Part shown: positions 37,064 to 45,288 of the stretch, piece by piece | Position numbering within the stretch: the first letter of the stretch is position 1 | How the letters are laid out: each line of letters begins with the position of its first letter | Source: Planctomycetota bacterium | GTDB taxonomy: Bacteria; Planctomycetota; JAJSAM01 | Direction: 5' to 3' | DNA length: 64,000 nucleotides | NCBI GenBank assembly: GCA_024274785.1 | Contig: JAJSAM010000047.1 | Span: forward strand, 1 to 64,000 | Position numbers and translations under genes: made by a program | Notes under the pieces: generated by a model | Databases searched by the model: none | Told to the model about the DNA's origin: nothing | What the model saw: only the letters and a program-made list of their open reading frames with translations

Positions 37064-38166
37064 AGGCCCCGGGATCGGTGCGGATCGCCCTGGCCGGCGG
37101 CGGCTCCGGCGGGCACCTGTTCCCCGGCCTCGCCCTGGCGCGGACGCTCCTGCCCAGCGGCCGGAAGCCTCTGCTCTACGGCAGCGGCAAGGCCGCGGAG
37201 GCTGAGTGGGTGGGGCGGTCCGCGGAGTCGATCCGGGTCGATGCGCCGATGCTTCCGGGGTCGAAGAGGGCCATCCCCGGTTTCTTCGCCCGGATGGCGA
37301 AGGCGATCCACCACTCCCTCGTGGAGATGCGCGTGCGCCGCCCGGACCTCGTCGTCGGGCTCGGCGGGTACGCATCCGTGGCGCCGGGCGTGGCCGCGCT
37401 GATGTCGGGCTGCCCGCTCCTGCTCCTCGAACAGAACGTGGTGCCGGGCAAGGCGAACCTCCTGCTCTCCCGCCTGGGCGGAACCATGGCGGCGACGTAT
37501 CCGGCCTCGATGTCGCATCTGCCCCCGGCGGCCCGCGCTCGCGCCCGGGTGCTCGGGAACCCGGTGCGCGCGGAACTGCTCGCCGGGGTGTCCGACCCGG
37601 CGAGGTTCGCGTTGACTCCGGACCGCCCGATCCTCCTCGTGATGGGAGGCAGCCAGGGCGCCACCGGCCTGAACCGCCGCGTGGCCGATGCCGCCCGCGA
37701 GTTCGCGAAACGGAACGTGCAGGTGATCTGGCTCACCGGCCGGGGCGATGAGGCGATGGCCCGGGGCGCCCTGGATCGCGCGGGTCTGCGGGGCTTCGTC
37801 CGGCCCTTTTCGCCGGACATGGCGACGATCTACCGCACCGCGGACCTGGTCCTCAGCCGCGCCGGCGGAACGACCGTGGCGGAACTGGCCGCGCTTGGCA
37901 AGCCGAGCGTGCTGGTGCCGTATCCGCACCACCAGGATCGGCATCAGGAGTTCAACGCCGGGGTGCTGGTTTCCGTCGGGGCGGCCCGGATCATCCCGGA
38001 AGATGACCTGACGGCTCTCCGGATCGGCCGCGACGTGGCGGATCTGGCCCTTGACGGAGAGACCCTCGGTGAGATGGGCGCGGCCGCGGCAACGGTTGCG
38101 GTTCCCGACGCGGCGGAACGCGTGGCCCTTCTTGCCGCGGAGCTGATCAGGAGAGGGCGGAGATGA
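37060..38166 (+). CDS. murG: Undecaprenyldiphospho-muramoylpentapeptide beta-N-acetylglucosaminyltransferase (MurG)
   Basis: Membrane-associated GT-B enzyme that adds GlcNAc to lipid I to give lipid II. The N-terminal Gly-rich loop is LAGGGSGGHLFPGLALA, with VGLGGYASVAPG and LLEQNVVPGKAN. The C-terminal UDP-GlcNAc domain carries VMGGSQGATGLN, LSRAGGTTVAEL and VPYPHHQDRHQEFNA. At 368 residues it is typical. It starts at ATG 37060 overlapping the ftsW stop (ATGA), and its own stop overlaps murC the same way. Confidence 0.97.
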   Translation: MKAPGSVRIALAGGGSGGHLFPGLALARTLLPSGRKPLLYGSGKAAEAEWVGRSAESIRVDAPMLPGSKRAIPGFFARMAKAIHHSLVEMRVRRPDLVVGLGGYASVAPGVAALMSGCPLLLLEQNVVPGKANLLLSRLGGTMAATYPASMSHLPPAARARARVLGNPVRAELLAGVSDPARFALTPDRPILLVMGGSQGATGLNRRVADAAREFAKRNVQVIWLTGRGDEAMARGALDRAGLRGFVRPFSPDMATIYRTADLVLSRAGGTTVAELAALGKPSVLVPYPHHQDRHQEFNAGVLVSVGAARIIPEDDLTALRIGRDVADLALDGETLGEMGAAAATVAVPDAAERVALLAAELIRRGRR

Positions 38167-39578
38167 ACGGGACCCCTTTTCGCCAACCGACGCGCGCTCA
38201 CCTGGTGGGGATCGGCGGCTCGGGCATGAGCGGTATCGCCAGCACTCTCCTGGCCCGCGGCCATCGCATCACCGGGAGCGACCAGAGCGATGGGCGCACC
38301 ATCCAGCGTCTTCGTGGGGAGGGCATCCCGGTGCTGGTGGGACACGACGGTGCCAGCGTGCCCGACGACACCGAGATGCTCGTGGTTTCCGCGGCGATCC
38401 TCGATTCCAATCCCGAACTCATGGAGGCGCGGCGGCGCGGTGTGCCGGTCCTGAAGTACGCCGAAGCCCTTGGCGCCCTGATGGGGGAGAGTCGGGGTGT
38501 GGCGGTGGCCGGGGCGCACGGCAAGACCACGACGACCGGCCTCCTGGCTTTCGTGCTGGACCGCCTTGGCGCCGATCCCACTTTCGTCGTCGGTGGCGAA
38601 GTGGGATCCCTCGGCGGCTCCTCCCGGGTGGGCGACGGCCCGTTCCTGGTGGCCGAGGCCTGCGAATACGACCGCTCCTTCCTGCACCTGAAGCCGGAAG
38701 TGGCGGTGGTGACGAACATCGACGAGGACCATCTCGACTACTACTCCGGAATCGCGGAGATCACCGACGTGTTCCGGGAGTTCGGGCGCCTGCTCCCGGA
38801 ACACGGGCAACTCGTGACGCTGAACGAGCACCGCGCCGCTTTCGAGTGCGACCCGGGTTTCAAAGCGTTGCTCACCACGGTGGGCATCGGTGCCCTGGCC
38901 GACTGGGTGGCTACCGATTGCGAGGTGGGGGCGAGCACCATTCGCTTCACGGTGCGCCGCTACGGCGAGGACGTGGAGCGGATGACCATCCGCATGCCCG
39001 GTTACCACAACGTGCTGAATTCGTTGATGGTCCTGGCGGTTGTCGATCACCTCGGCTTCGATCCGGCGGCCGCGGCGAAGGCCATTCGGGAATTCCGCGG
39101 TGTCCGGCGGCGCTTCGAGGTGAAGTACCACCGTGCCGGGATCGTGATCATGGACGACTACGCGCACCACCCGGCGGAGATCCGGGCCGCGCTGGCGTCG
39201 ATCCGGATCACCTGGCCGAACTCCCGGGTCTGGTGCGTGTTTCAGCCGCACCAGGCGAGCCGCACCCGCTTTCTCCTGCGCGAATTCGCCGCGGCCCTGT
39301 CCCGGGCCGACCGGGTGGTGGTGCCGGACATCTTCTTCGCGAGAGACTCCGCGGAGGAGCGGCGGCTGATCTCCTCCCGGGATCTGGTGATGAAAGTGCT
39401 GAACCTCGGCGCGAATGCCGAGTACCTGCCGGACTTCAAGGACATCGAGCAGCACCTGCTGCTGAACCTGCGGCCGCGCGACGTGGTGGTGACCATGGGC
39501 GCGGGGGATATCTTCAGGGTGGCCGACGCCGTCGCCGCCCGACTCGAGAACTATGGATCCACGAGCATTCCCGCTTGA
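38163..39578 (+). CDS. murC: UDP-N-acetylmuramate-L-alanine ligase (MurC)
   Basis: Adds L-Ala to UDP-MurNAc, the first stem-peptide residue. The N-terminal Rossmann loop is HLVGIGGSGMSGIA, the ATP loop VAGAHGKTTTTG, with EACEYDRSFL, NIDEDHLDYY and the C-terminal DDYAHHPAEIRAAL. At 471 residues it is full length. Its start overlaps murG by 4 nt and murB starts 26 nt before its end, so murG-murC-murB are tightly coupled. Confidence 0.97.
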   Translation: MNGTPFRQPTRAHLVGIGGSGMSGIASTLLARGHRITGSDQSDGRTIQRLRGEGIPVLVGHDGASVPDDTEMLVVSAAILDSNPELMEARRRGVPVLKYAEALGALMGESRGVAVAGAHGKTTTTGLLAFVLDRLGADPTFVVGGEVGSLGGSSRVGDGPFLVAEACEYDRSFLHLKPEVAVVTNIDEDHLDYYSGIAEITDVFREFGRLLPEHGQLVTLNEHRAAFECDPGFKALLTTVGIGALADWVATDCEVGASTIRFTVRRYGEDVERMTIRMPGYHNVLNSLMVLAVVDHLGFDPAAAAKAIREFRGVRRRFEVKYHRAGIVIMDDYAHHPAEIRAALASIRITWPNSRVWCVFQPHQASRTRFLLREFAAALSRADRVVVPDIFFARDSAEERRLISSRDLVMKVLNLGANAEYLPDFKDIEQHLLLNLRPRDVVVTMGAGDIFRVADAVAARLENYGSTSIPA

Positions 39579-40449
39579 GCAGTTGACGTCGTTCCGCATC
39601 GGCGGGGTCGCGGAACGGGTGGCGTTTCCCGATTCCATACTCTCGGCCCGGGACGAGCTTTGCCGCGCCGCGGACGATGGACTTCCGGTGCGGGCGCTCG
39701 GGGGTGGAAAGAACCTGCTCGTGGATGACCGGGGGGTGTCCGGCCTCGTGATGTCGCTGACGAGACTCCGGGAGTTTCATTTCCGGGATGAGACGCTCGT
39801 AGCCGGAGCGGGGGTTCCCATCGGCGCGCTGATTCAGCGGACGGCGCGCTCCGGCCTGGCCGGTCTCGAGGTGCTGGCGGGCATCCCCGGGACGCTCGGA
39901 GGCGCGGTTCGCATGAACGCGGGTGGCGCCCACGGCTCGATCGGTGACCGGGTCCTCTCGGTGAGTGGTTTCACCAGCCGCGGGGAACCCTTCCGCCTGG
40001 CGCGGGAGGAGTGCGGGTTCTCGTACCGCCGGAGTTTCCTCGGGGGGACGTTCATCACCGAAGTGGAACTTCGTTTGACCCGCTCGAGCGCGGATCTCGC
40101 TCGCCGCGCGCGCGAGATCTTTCGCGGGAAGAGTGCTGCGCAGCCGCTTGCGGCGGCCACGGCCGGTTGCGTTTTCAAGAACCCCGACGATCGGCAGCGC
40201 CGGAGTGCGGGGCACCTTCTCGACAAGGTGGGCATGAAGGAAGTCAGCCGCGGCGCGGCACGCGTCTCACCGCGTCACGCCAACTTCATCGAGAACCGCG
40301 GGGGCGCCGCCTTCGACGACGTCGTCGCGCTTTTCGAGGAAGGCCGAAGGCGGGTCTTCGACCACTTCGGCATTCTGCTGGTGCTGGAAATGGAAGTCTG
40401 GCCAAGAGAGGAGGGGGACGCGTTGTTCCCGGTATGCGGGACGGCCTGA
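39553..40449 (+). CDS. murB: UDP-N-acetylenolpyruvoylglucosamine reductase (MurB)
   Basis: FAD-dependent reductase that makes UDP-MurNAc from the enolpyruvyl precursor. The FAD domain shows ALGGGKNLLVDD and LEVLAGIPGTLGGAVRMNAG. The active-site motif reads AGCVFKNP, with Cys where E. coli has the proton-donor Ser (GSFFKNP); this Cys form occurs in other bacteria and should be active. SRGAARVSPRHANFIEN lies near the end. At 298 residues it resembles the shorter type II form. The ATG lies inside the murC end. A 235-nt gap with a possible new promoter follows. Confidence 0.95.
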   Translation: MDPRAFPLEQLTSFRIGGVAERVAFPDSILSARDELCRAADDGLPVRALGGGKNLLVDDRGVSGLVMSLTRLREFHFRDETLVAGAGVPIGALIQRTARSGLAGLEVLAGIPGTLGGAVRMNAGGAHGSIGDRVLSVSGFTSRGEPFRLAREECGFSYRRSFLGGTFITEVELRLTRSSADLARRAREIFRGKSAAQPLAAATAGCVFKNPDDRQRRSAGHLLDKVGMKEVSRGAARVSPRHANFIENRGGAAFDDVVALFEEGRRRVFDHFGILLVLEMEVWPREEGDALFPVCGTA

Positions 40450-40501
40450 AACCCTTGTGGTTTCAAGAGTTGGGAGGATTTCTCCCGCGACGGTAAAGCC
40501 C

Positions 40502-40530
40502 TTGTATCGTGCGTGATGGACTGATAGGAT
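40502..40530 (+). promoter_or_regulatory. Candidate promoter before the small ORF and ftsQ
   Basis: TTGTAT (40502-40507), 17 nt, TAGGAT (40525-40530), in the gap after murB. It would start a transcript near 40537 for the small ORF, the ftsQ-like gene and the large membrane protein. The -35 is poor. Confidence 0.4.
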
Positions 40531-40684
40531 CAACCTCCATCCTGCGCGTTCTTTCGTCGCCGGATCAGGGCGTCAAAGGGCTGAAGTGAACGGAACCGTG
40601 AGTGCCGCCGAGCGTCAGCCGTGCACTCACCTGGAATTGCAGCGTCCGCCCTGTCCGGGCGACTTGAAAGGAGTTGTGCAGGCC

Positions 40685-40960
40685 ATGATCATGCCGGAGA
40701 AGCTGTCACTCAGTGATTTTGTCAGCCGCCGTCTTCACCCCATGAAGGTGACCATCTCCCTCCTCGGCCACGAGCTCGATCAGAATTCGGACGGAGATGT
40801 CACCACCATCAACGCTTCTCTCCTCGGTTCCGTGATCAACACGCTCGAGCTGTTCGTCGAGGACTACGAGAGGCTCCTGGAGAAGACGACCGCGGCCGCA
40901 CCGAAGCAGCCGGCCCCGGCGGTCGAGCGGAAGTTCGTCGGCGACGACGTGAAGCAGTAG
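40685..40960 (+). CDS. Small protein of unknown function in the dcw cluster
   Basis: A 91-residue reading starting MIMPEKLSLSDFVSRRLHPMK, with AAAGGAG upstream at a long 11-nt spacing. A longer version from GTG 40586 (SD AAAGGG, 5-nt spacer) gives 124 residues, but the added part has poor third-position GC and looks non-coding. The core KVTISLLGHELDQNSDGDVTT is followed by a helical segment (SVINTLELFVEDYERLLEKTT) and an Ala/Pro/Lys tail. No signal peptide, transmembrane helix or known domain was recognised. Its place between murB and ftsQ, where ddl often lies, suggests an envelope or division role, but that is only positional. Confidence 0.6.
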   Translation: MIMPEKLSLSDFVSRRLHPMKVTISLLGHELDQNSDGDVTTINASLLGSVINTLELFVEDYERLLEKTTAAAPKQPAPAVERKFVGDDVKQ

Positions 40961-41075
40961 GTCTTCGCGGTCGGAGGATCGCCGGGTGGTGGTTCGCCCC
41001 GCGGATTGTCGCCGGAACGACGCCGCAACACCGTGTGAGCCGGCTGGTGTCCGACACAGGACACGTGAGAGGCTC

Positions 41076-41978
41076 GTGAACGAAGGCGTGGAAGGACGGA
41101 GAGCGAGACGGCGGAGCCGGATTGTCAGGATCATCCGGCTCCAGCTCGTCGTCGTGTTCGTGCTCGCGTGCTGGCGCGGATCCCAGGTGGTTTCCGCCTG
41201 GACCGCCGTCCGCCCGGCCTTTCTCGTCGAGAGTTCGGGGACGCGGATCCTTTCGCGTGCGGGCTGGCTCACCGACGACGACGTGCGTTCGATTCGCGAT
41301 GCCTCGGGGGTCGACTCCGGTCTCTACTCCTTCTTCTCCCCGAAGCTGACCTCTTATTTCGACGCCCCCTATGCCGCCTCTCCCTGGGTCAGGCGCGTGG
41401 TGGATGTGCGGCCCGCCTATCCGAATCGGGTGCGGGTCTTCCTCGAGATCCGCGAACCGGTGCTCGGTGTGCCGGTTGATGAAAGGGGGATCCATCTCGT
41501 GGATGAGCGCGGGGTGCGGCTTCCCGGCGTCCGGAGTCGGCCTCCGGAAGGGCTCACTCGACCGTTCTACCGGCTGATCGGAGTGGATGGGCCGCCGCCC
41601 CGGGCCGGAGAAGTCTGGTCGCGCGGCACGGTGGAGGGGGCGGCTGTGGCCGGGGAACTGCAAGCTCTGACCGGCGATATGGTCGCCGCGGCCCGCATTC
41701 ACACGGTGGACGTCGCCAACGTCGGAGGGCGGATCGACCGCCGCCGTCCGGAGATCCTGCTGGAAACCGCATCAGGCGCCGTGATCGAGTGGGGGCGCTC
41801 GAGCCGTTCCCCGCGCGCCGGGACCGAGCCCGCGCTCGCGGACAAGGTCAAGCGCCTCCGCCAGGCCCTCCGCACCTACCCCGGCCTTGCGGGCCTGGAT
41901 CGGGTGAAACTGCAGTTCGACCGGCTCACGGTCGTGGAAACCGGGTATGGGGTGGCAGCGAATGCCGGACAGCACTAG
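41076..41978 (+). CDS. ftsQ: FtsQ/DivIB-like cell division protein
   Basis: Bitopic protein with an Arg-rich cytoplasmic N-terminus, one transmembrane helix (IIRLQLVVVFVLACW) and a periplasmic part of about 240 residues. After the membrane there is a POTRA-like region ending in the typical FtsQ pattern: SPWVRRVVDVRPAYPNRVRVFLEIREPV, then VDERGIHLVDERGVRLPGV. In the divisome, FtsQ binds FtsB-FtsL. Family conservation is low, so the call relies on this pattern and the cluster position. The start is uncertain: GTG 41076 has only a close GAGAGG, and GTG 41088 (GAAGG upstream) is also possible. The end overlaps the next gene. Confidence 0.8.
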   Translation: MNEGVEGRRARRRSRIVRIIRLQLVVVFVLACWRGSQVVSAWTAVRPAFLVESSGTRILSRAGWLTDDDVRSIRDASGVDSGLYSFFSPKLTSYFDAPYAASPWVRRVVDVRPAYPNRVRVFLEIREPVLGVPVDERGIHLVDERGVRLPGVRSRPPEGLTRPFYRLIGVDGPPPRAGEVWSRGTVEGAAVAGELQALTGDMVAAARIHTVDVANVGGRIDRRRPEILLETASGAVIEWGRSSRSPRAGTEPALADKVKRLRQALRTYPGLAGLDRVKLQFDRLTVVETGYGVAANAGQH

Positions 41979-43905
41979 CCCGCTTTTCTCACCGGTGCGG
42001 GGACTTGGCGCACTGTTGTTGCTCCTCCTGGTATTCGCCGAACTCCCCCTGCTCGCGAAGCACCTGCCGGTGGGCCCGGCCGGTCTCATCACGCCTCGGG
42101 CCGTCGCCGCCGCATCCGCCATCGCATTCCTCTTCCACGTGCTCGCGGTGTGGCCGGTCATCGGGACGCGGGGGAGGGCCGGGGCCACCGCGGTCCAGGG
42201 GGCGCTCTTCTTCCTGGTCGGGGCGACGTTTGTCTTCGTGTCCGCCCGAGCCGCCGGCGTTGGACTGGGTGAGGTCCGGTCCGCGACCCTGGTGCTCGCG
42301 GCCACGACGCTCCTAGCCGGAATTCTGCTGGCCCGCTCGGCGGCCGGGCCGGGTTGGGATCGCCTCTGTGCGATGGCGGTTCTGCTCGTTTCCGCGGGCC
42401 TGCCGCTCGCGAACTACGCGCTGAACGAGTTCGGAGGCATCTCCGGGCGTCTGGGTTATCGCCTTTCGCCGCCGTTGCTGGTGCGGCGGATCCTGCTCGG
42501 CCATGCGGATGCGGACCCGGTTCCTTTCCTCATGCTCTGTCTGCTGGCATTGGCGGTTCTTCAGGGGCGTCGTCTGCTCGGCAGGGGCAAGGCGGCGGCG
42601 ATGATCGTGCTTCTTCTCGCGGGAACCGTTCGGGGAGAGGAGACGCGCGTTGCTCCCCTGCTCGGGGACGCCTACGTACCCGGGCGCCCTTTGCCGGTCC
42701 TGGTTACGGGCACGCCCACCGGGGTGACGCCCGCGGTCCTGGTGCCCGGTGTGGCGATGGTTATCGGGCAGTCGACTCCAGGCGGGTGCATCCTGCTGCT
42801 TCCCGCTCCGGAGGATCTGAACCTGATCCACGTGCGGGTGGCCGGAACGGGGGGTCCGGGGTGGGAGGAACGCGGTATCGACGTGCGTGCGGTGCCTTTC
42901 GGATGGCGCCACCTCGTGAGTTTTACCGGGGTCGGGGACGAGTTCCTCGATCAGGCCCAGATGCGGTCGATCGTCTTGTCGCGGGTTCACCCCGGTGCCC
43001 TGTCTCAGGATGCGGCGGCGCCAGCTTCGGCGATGGGGGACCTGGCCATCGCCCTGCTCGCCGCGGACGGGGTGCTCGACCCGGACGGGATTTTGCCGCC
43101 GGAGACGGTTCGCTCGCTCGAGGCGGCCGGTGTCCCGGTGCTCACGGAAGCGAGCGCGGTCGCCCTCGACCGCCTCACTGCAGACGTGAGCGTCGTGAGG
43201 AGGATCTGGGAGGAGGAGGAGACGGTGCTCTCGGCCGCCGGTCTGTTCGATCTCTTTCCGGGGCGGGAGGGGCCCGATCCGGCGCGTTCGCGCACGGCTC
43301 TCTTCATCCTCCTCGGTTTTTCGCTTCTTTTCTTCGCGGGGGTTCGCTTCATCCTGCGGCGCCGGCTGAACCCGGTGACGGCGGTGGTCTTTGCGCTGCT
43401 GGCCGCCGGGTGGACCGCCTTTCTGGCGCTTTCGGTCTTGCCCGAGCCGCCCGACTGGAAAGGGCAGTCCATCACCGTCAGGGAGGGTGAGCGGACGGTC
43501 CGGCTCGAACTGCTGAAGGCCGTGTGCGTCTGCCGGGCGGCGGGAGAGGGGCGCATGGTGCTCGGTCCGGGCGCCGTGCCGGAGATCACCGCGGATCGAG
43601 TCATCGTGCCGCTGAAGGCACACGAGGCGCGGATCACGGTGGCGGAGCGTTTCTCCCCACCCGTGGTCTCCGGATCGCCGGATGTGCTTTTCGGGCCGGC
43701 GGGGCTCAGGTTGCCGGGCCGGAAAGCGCAGGCGCCGGCGGAGTTCCTGAAAAAACACTATCCCGGCGGCCCCGGGCGTCCGGATCCCCGGGCCCTGGTG
43801 CTTCGCAAGCTGATCAGGCTCGCGAATCCGCCGCAGACGGAGGTGGGGATTCGATTCCCGACGCCCGAACGCGCGATCCTCTCCGTTTTGCCGGTGAGCG
43901 AGTAG
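41962..43905 (+). CDS. Large membrane protein of unknown function in the ftsA/ftsZ position
   Basis: A 647-residue protein I do not recognise. The N-terminal 230 residues hold about seven transmembrane helices. A soluble region of about 230 residues follows, beginning EETRVAPLLGDAYVPGRPLPVLV and probably periplasmic. Then come two more helices (LFILLGFSLLFFAGVRFIL, AVVFALLAAGWTAFLALSV) and a C-terminal soluble domain of about 150 residues, including VCVCRAAGEGRMVLGPGAV. This resembles the BatA/GldG-like membrane proteins in layout only. ATG 41962 with GGGGTGG upstream is preferred over ATG 41947; either overlaps ftsQ and implies coupling. In most dcw clusters ftsA and ftsZ stand here. Confidence 0.75.
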   Translation: MPDSTSPLFSPVRGLGALLLLLLVFAELPLLAKHLPVGPAGLITPRAVAAASAIAFLFHVLAVWPVIGTRGRAGATAVQGALFFLVGATFVFVSARAAGVGLGEVRSATLVLAATTLLAGILLARSAAGPGWDRLCAMAVLLVSAGLPLANYALNEFGGISGRLGYRLSPPLLVRRILLGHADADPVPFLMLCLLALAVLQGRRLLGRGKAAAMIVLLLAGTVRGEETRVAPLLGDAYVPGRPLPVLVTGTPTGVTPAVLVPGVAMVIGQSTPGGCILLLPAPEDLNLIHVRVAGTGGPGWEERGIDVRAVPFGWRHLVSFTGVGDEFLDQAQMRSIVLSRVHPGALSQDAAAPASAMGDLAIALLAADGVLDPDGILPPETVRSLEAAGVPVLTEASAVALDRLTADVSVVRRIWEEEETVLSAAGLFDLFPGREGPDPARSRTALFILLGFSLLFFAGVRFILRRRLNPVTAVVFALLAAGWTAFLALSVLPEPPDWKGQSITVREGERTVRLELLKAVCVCRAAGEGRMVLGPGAVPEITADRVIVPLKAHEARITVAERFSPPVVSGSPDVLFGPAGLRLPGRKAQAPAEFLKKHYPGGPGRPDPRALVLRKLIRLANPPQTEVGIRFPTPERAILSVLPVSE

Positions 43906-43953
43906 CGTTCTCGCCGGGCCGGTGGTCCGGGCGGCAAACGCCTGGCAGAAACT

Positions 43954-43981
43954 TTGACTTCGCGATTTGGCGGTCTATAGT
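43954..43981 (+). promoter_or_regulatory. Promoter of the rplM-rpsI operon
   Basis: TTGACT (43954-43959), 16 nt, TATAGT (43976-43981). Both boxes match consensus at five positions. Transcription would start near 43988, about 38 nt before the rplM ATG. Confidence 0.75.
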
Positions 43982-44025
43982 CTCCGGTTTCCCCTCGTAT
44001 TGGACCCGGATTGAGGGATGGATCG

Positions 44026-44475
44026 ATGCGCAGTCGTACATACAGCGCCAAGCCCGGCGAGGTCGACCGTGGCTGGCACCTGGTGGATGCTGAAGCTGTA
44101 CCGCTTGGCCGCATGGCCTCGCGAATAGCGAGAATCCTGCAGGGCAAGCACCGGCCGATCTACACGCCGCATATCGACACCGGCGAGTTTGTCGTCGTGA
44201 TCAATGCGAAGAAGGTGATGCTCACCGGCCGGAAGATGGACCAGAAGGTCTATCACAAGTACACCGGTTGGGCGGGCGGCCTGCGTGAGACCAGCGTTCG
44301 CACCATGCTCGAGAGGAAGCCCGAGGAGGTCGTCCGTCTGGCGGTCCGGCGCATGTTGCCGAAGACCAAGATGGGCCGGCACATGCTGAAGAAACTGAAG
44401 ATCTACAGTGGCACCGAGCACCCGCACGAGGCGCAGGATCCGCAGCCTCTCGACATCGGGGAGTTCATCGGATGA
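44026..44475 (+). CDS. rplM: 50S ribosomal protein L13
   Basis: Large-subunit protein that binds 23S rRNA early in assembly. The reading shows WHLVDAEAVPLGRMASRIA, KHRPIYTPHIDTGEFVVVINA, KVMLTGRKMDQKVYHKYTG and MLPKTKMGRHMLKKLKIY, all family signatures. At 149 residues it is normal. The ATG at 44026 gives MRSRTYSAKPGEV; the track start five codons earlier is less likely. It begins the conserved rplM-rpsI pair with its own promoter, and the stop overlaps the rpsI start (ATGA). Confidence 0.98.
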   Translation: MRSRTYSAKPGEVDRGWHLVDAEAVPLGRMASRIARILQGKHRPIYTPHIDTGEFVVVINAKKVMLTGRKMDQKVYHKYTGWAGGLRETSVRTMLERKPEEVVRLAVRRMLPKTKMGRHMLKKLKIYSGTEHPHEAQDPQPLDIGEFIG

Positions 44476-44990
44476 ACGATGGTACGGAGAACGGTCCCGT
44501 GACCGACGAGCAGACTGTGAACGAGAATATCGAATCCGCGACCCCGCAGACTGGAACTCCCCAGACCGAAACCGCGGTCGTCGAGGCTCCGCCCCCCGTG
44601 ATCCCGGATGTCGTCTGGGGCACCGGTCGTCGGAAGTCCTCTGTGGCCCGCGTGCGGGTGAAGAACGGATCGGGGCGCGTCCTGGTCAACGGCCGGGACT
44701 TCAAGGAGTACTTCCCGAGCGTCCAGTACCAGAACATCGCCATTGCGCCACTCCGCGCCACCGGCACCACCGCGCGGTTCGATGTCATCGCCAACATCAA
44801 CGGCGGAGGCCTGACCGGCCAGTGCGGTGCGCTGAGTCTCGGGATCGCCCGGGCGCTCAAGGTCATCGACCAGAGCCTGGAGCAGACGCTGCGCGACCAG
44901 AACCTCATGACCCGCGACCCTCGCATGAAGGAGCGCAAGAAGTACGGCCTCCACGGTGCCCGCCGCGGCGTTCAGTTCAGCAAGCGTTAA
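44472..44990 (+). CDS. rpsI: 30S ribosomal protein S9 with an N-terminal extension
   Basis: Small-subunit protein whose C-terminal tail reaches the P-site tRNA. The S9 core starts at VWGTGRRKSSVARV (residue 48) and ends GARRGVQFSKR, keeping the terminal SKR. Before it lies an extra segment of about 47 residues rich in Thr, Pro, Glu and Gln (ESATPQTGTPQTETAVVE). S9 is usually about 130 residues and here it is 172. The start is firm because ATG 44472 overlaps the rplM stop, and no other good start lies closer to the core. The extension is probably disordered on the ribosome surface. Confidence 0.97.
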   Translation: MNDGTENGPVTDEQTVNENIESATPQTGTPQTETAVVEAPPPVIPDVVWGTGRRKSSVARVRVKNGSGRVLVNGRDFKEYFPSVQYQNIAIAPLRATGTTARFDVIANINGGGLTGQCGALSLGIARALKVIDQSLEQTLRDQNLMTRDPRMKERKKYGLHGARRGVQFSKR

Positions 44991-45130
44991 TCTCGCCCTG
45001 ATGAGCAGCATGCTGCTCTATGCCTGCAGCCGTGGCATCGACTCCTCCCGGCGGATCGAGCAAGCCTGCGGGGAGCGAGTGGACTTCATGGCGCTGATCG
45101 GCGGAAAGAAGGGATTTTCGCTCGATTCAG
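44991..45130 (+). pseudogene. Transposase remnant (IS1182-like N-terminal fragment)
   Basis: Directly after rpsI, the frame reads LALMSSMLLYACSRGIDS then SRRIEQACGERVDFMALIGG. This matches the typical N-terminal block of IS1182/IS4-type DDE transposases (LLLYAYSRGIRSSRKIE style). The frame breaks soon after; no catalytic domain, inverted repeats or start context is left. The rest of the gap to 45234 shows nothing else. Confidence 0.6.
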
Positions 45131-45234
45131 AGGCGCTCACGGCCTCCAGGGCCCCTACAAGGCTCCCTGCGCCCTGACCTTCACCCCGCACGCCCGGATC
45201 ATCACCAGCCGCGGAGCGGCTGCACAACCTGGGA

Positions 45235-45286
45235 GGCCGTCGGGAGGACGGGACTGCCTGTGCCGGGACGCGTTATCCCGACGGCC
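45235..45286. repeat. Long-loop inverted repeat at the end of tamA
   Basis: GGCCGTCGGGA (45235-45245) and TCCCGACGGCC (45276-45286) form a perfect 11-bp stem around a 30-nt loop. The loop contains CTGCCTGTGCCGG, a block also found in the family 1 repeats. It ends 2 nt before the tamA stop codon (minus strand) and may act as a terminator for the rimK-tamB-tamA operon. Confidence 0.6.
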
Positions 45287-45288
45287 GG

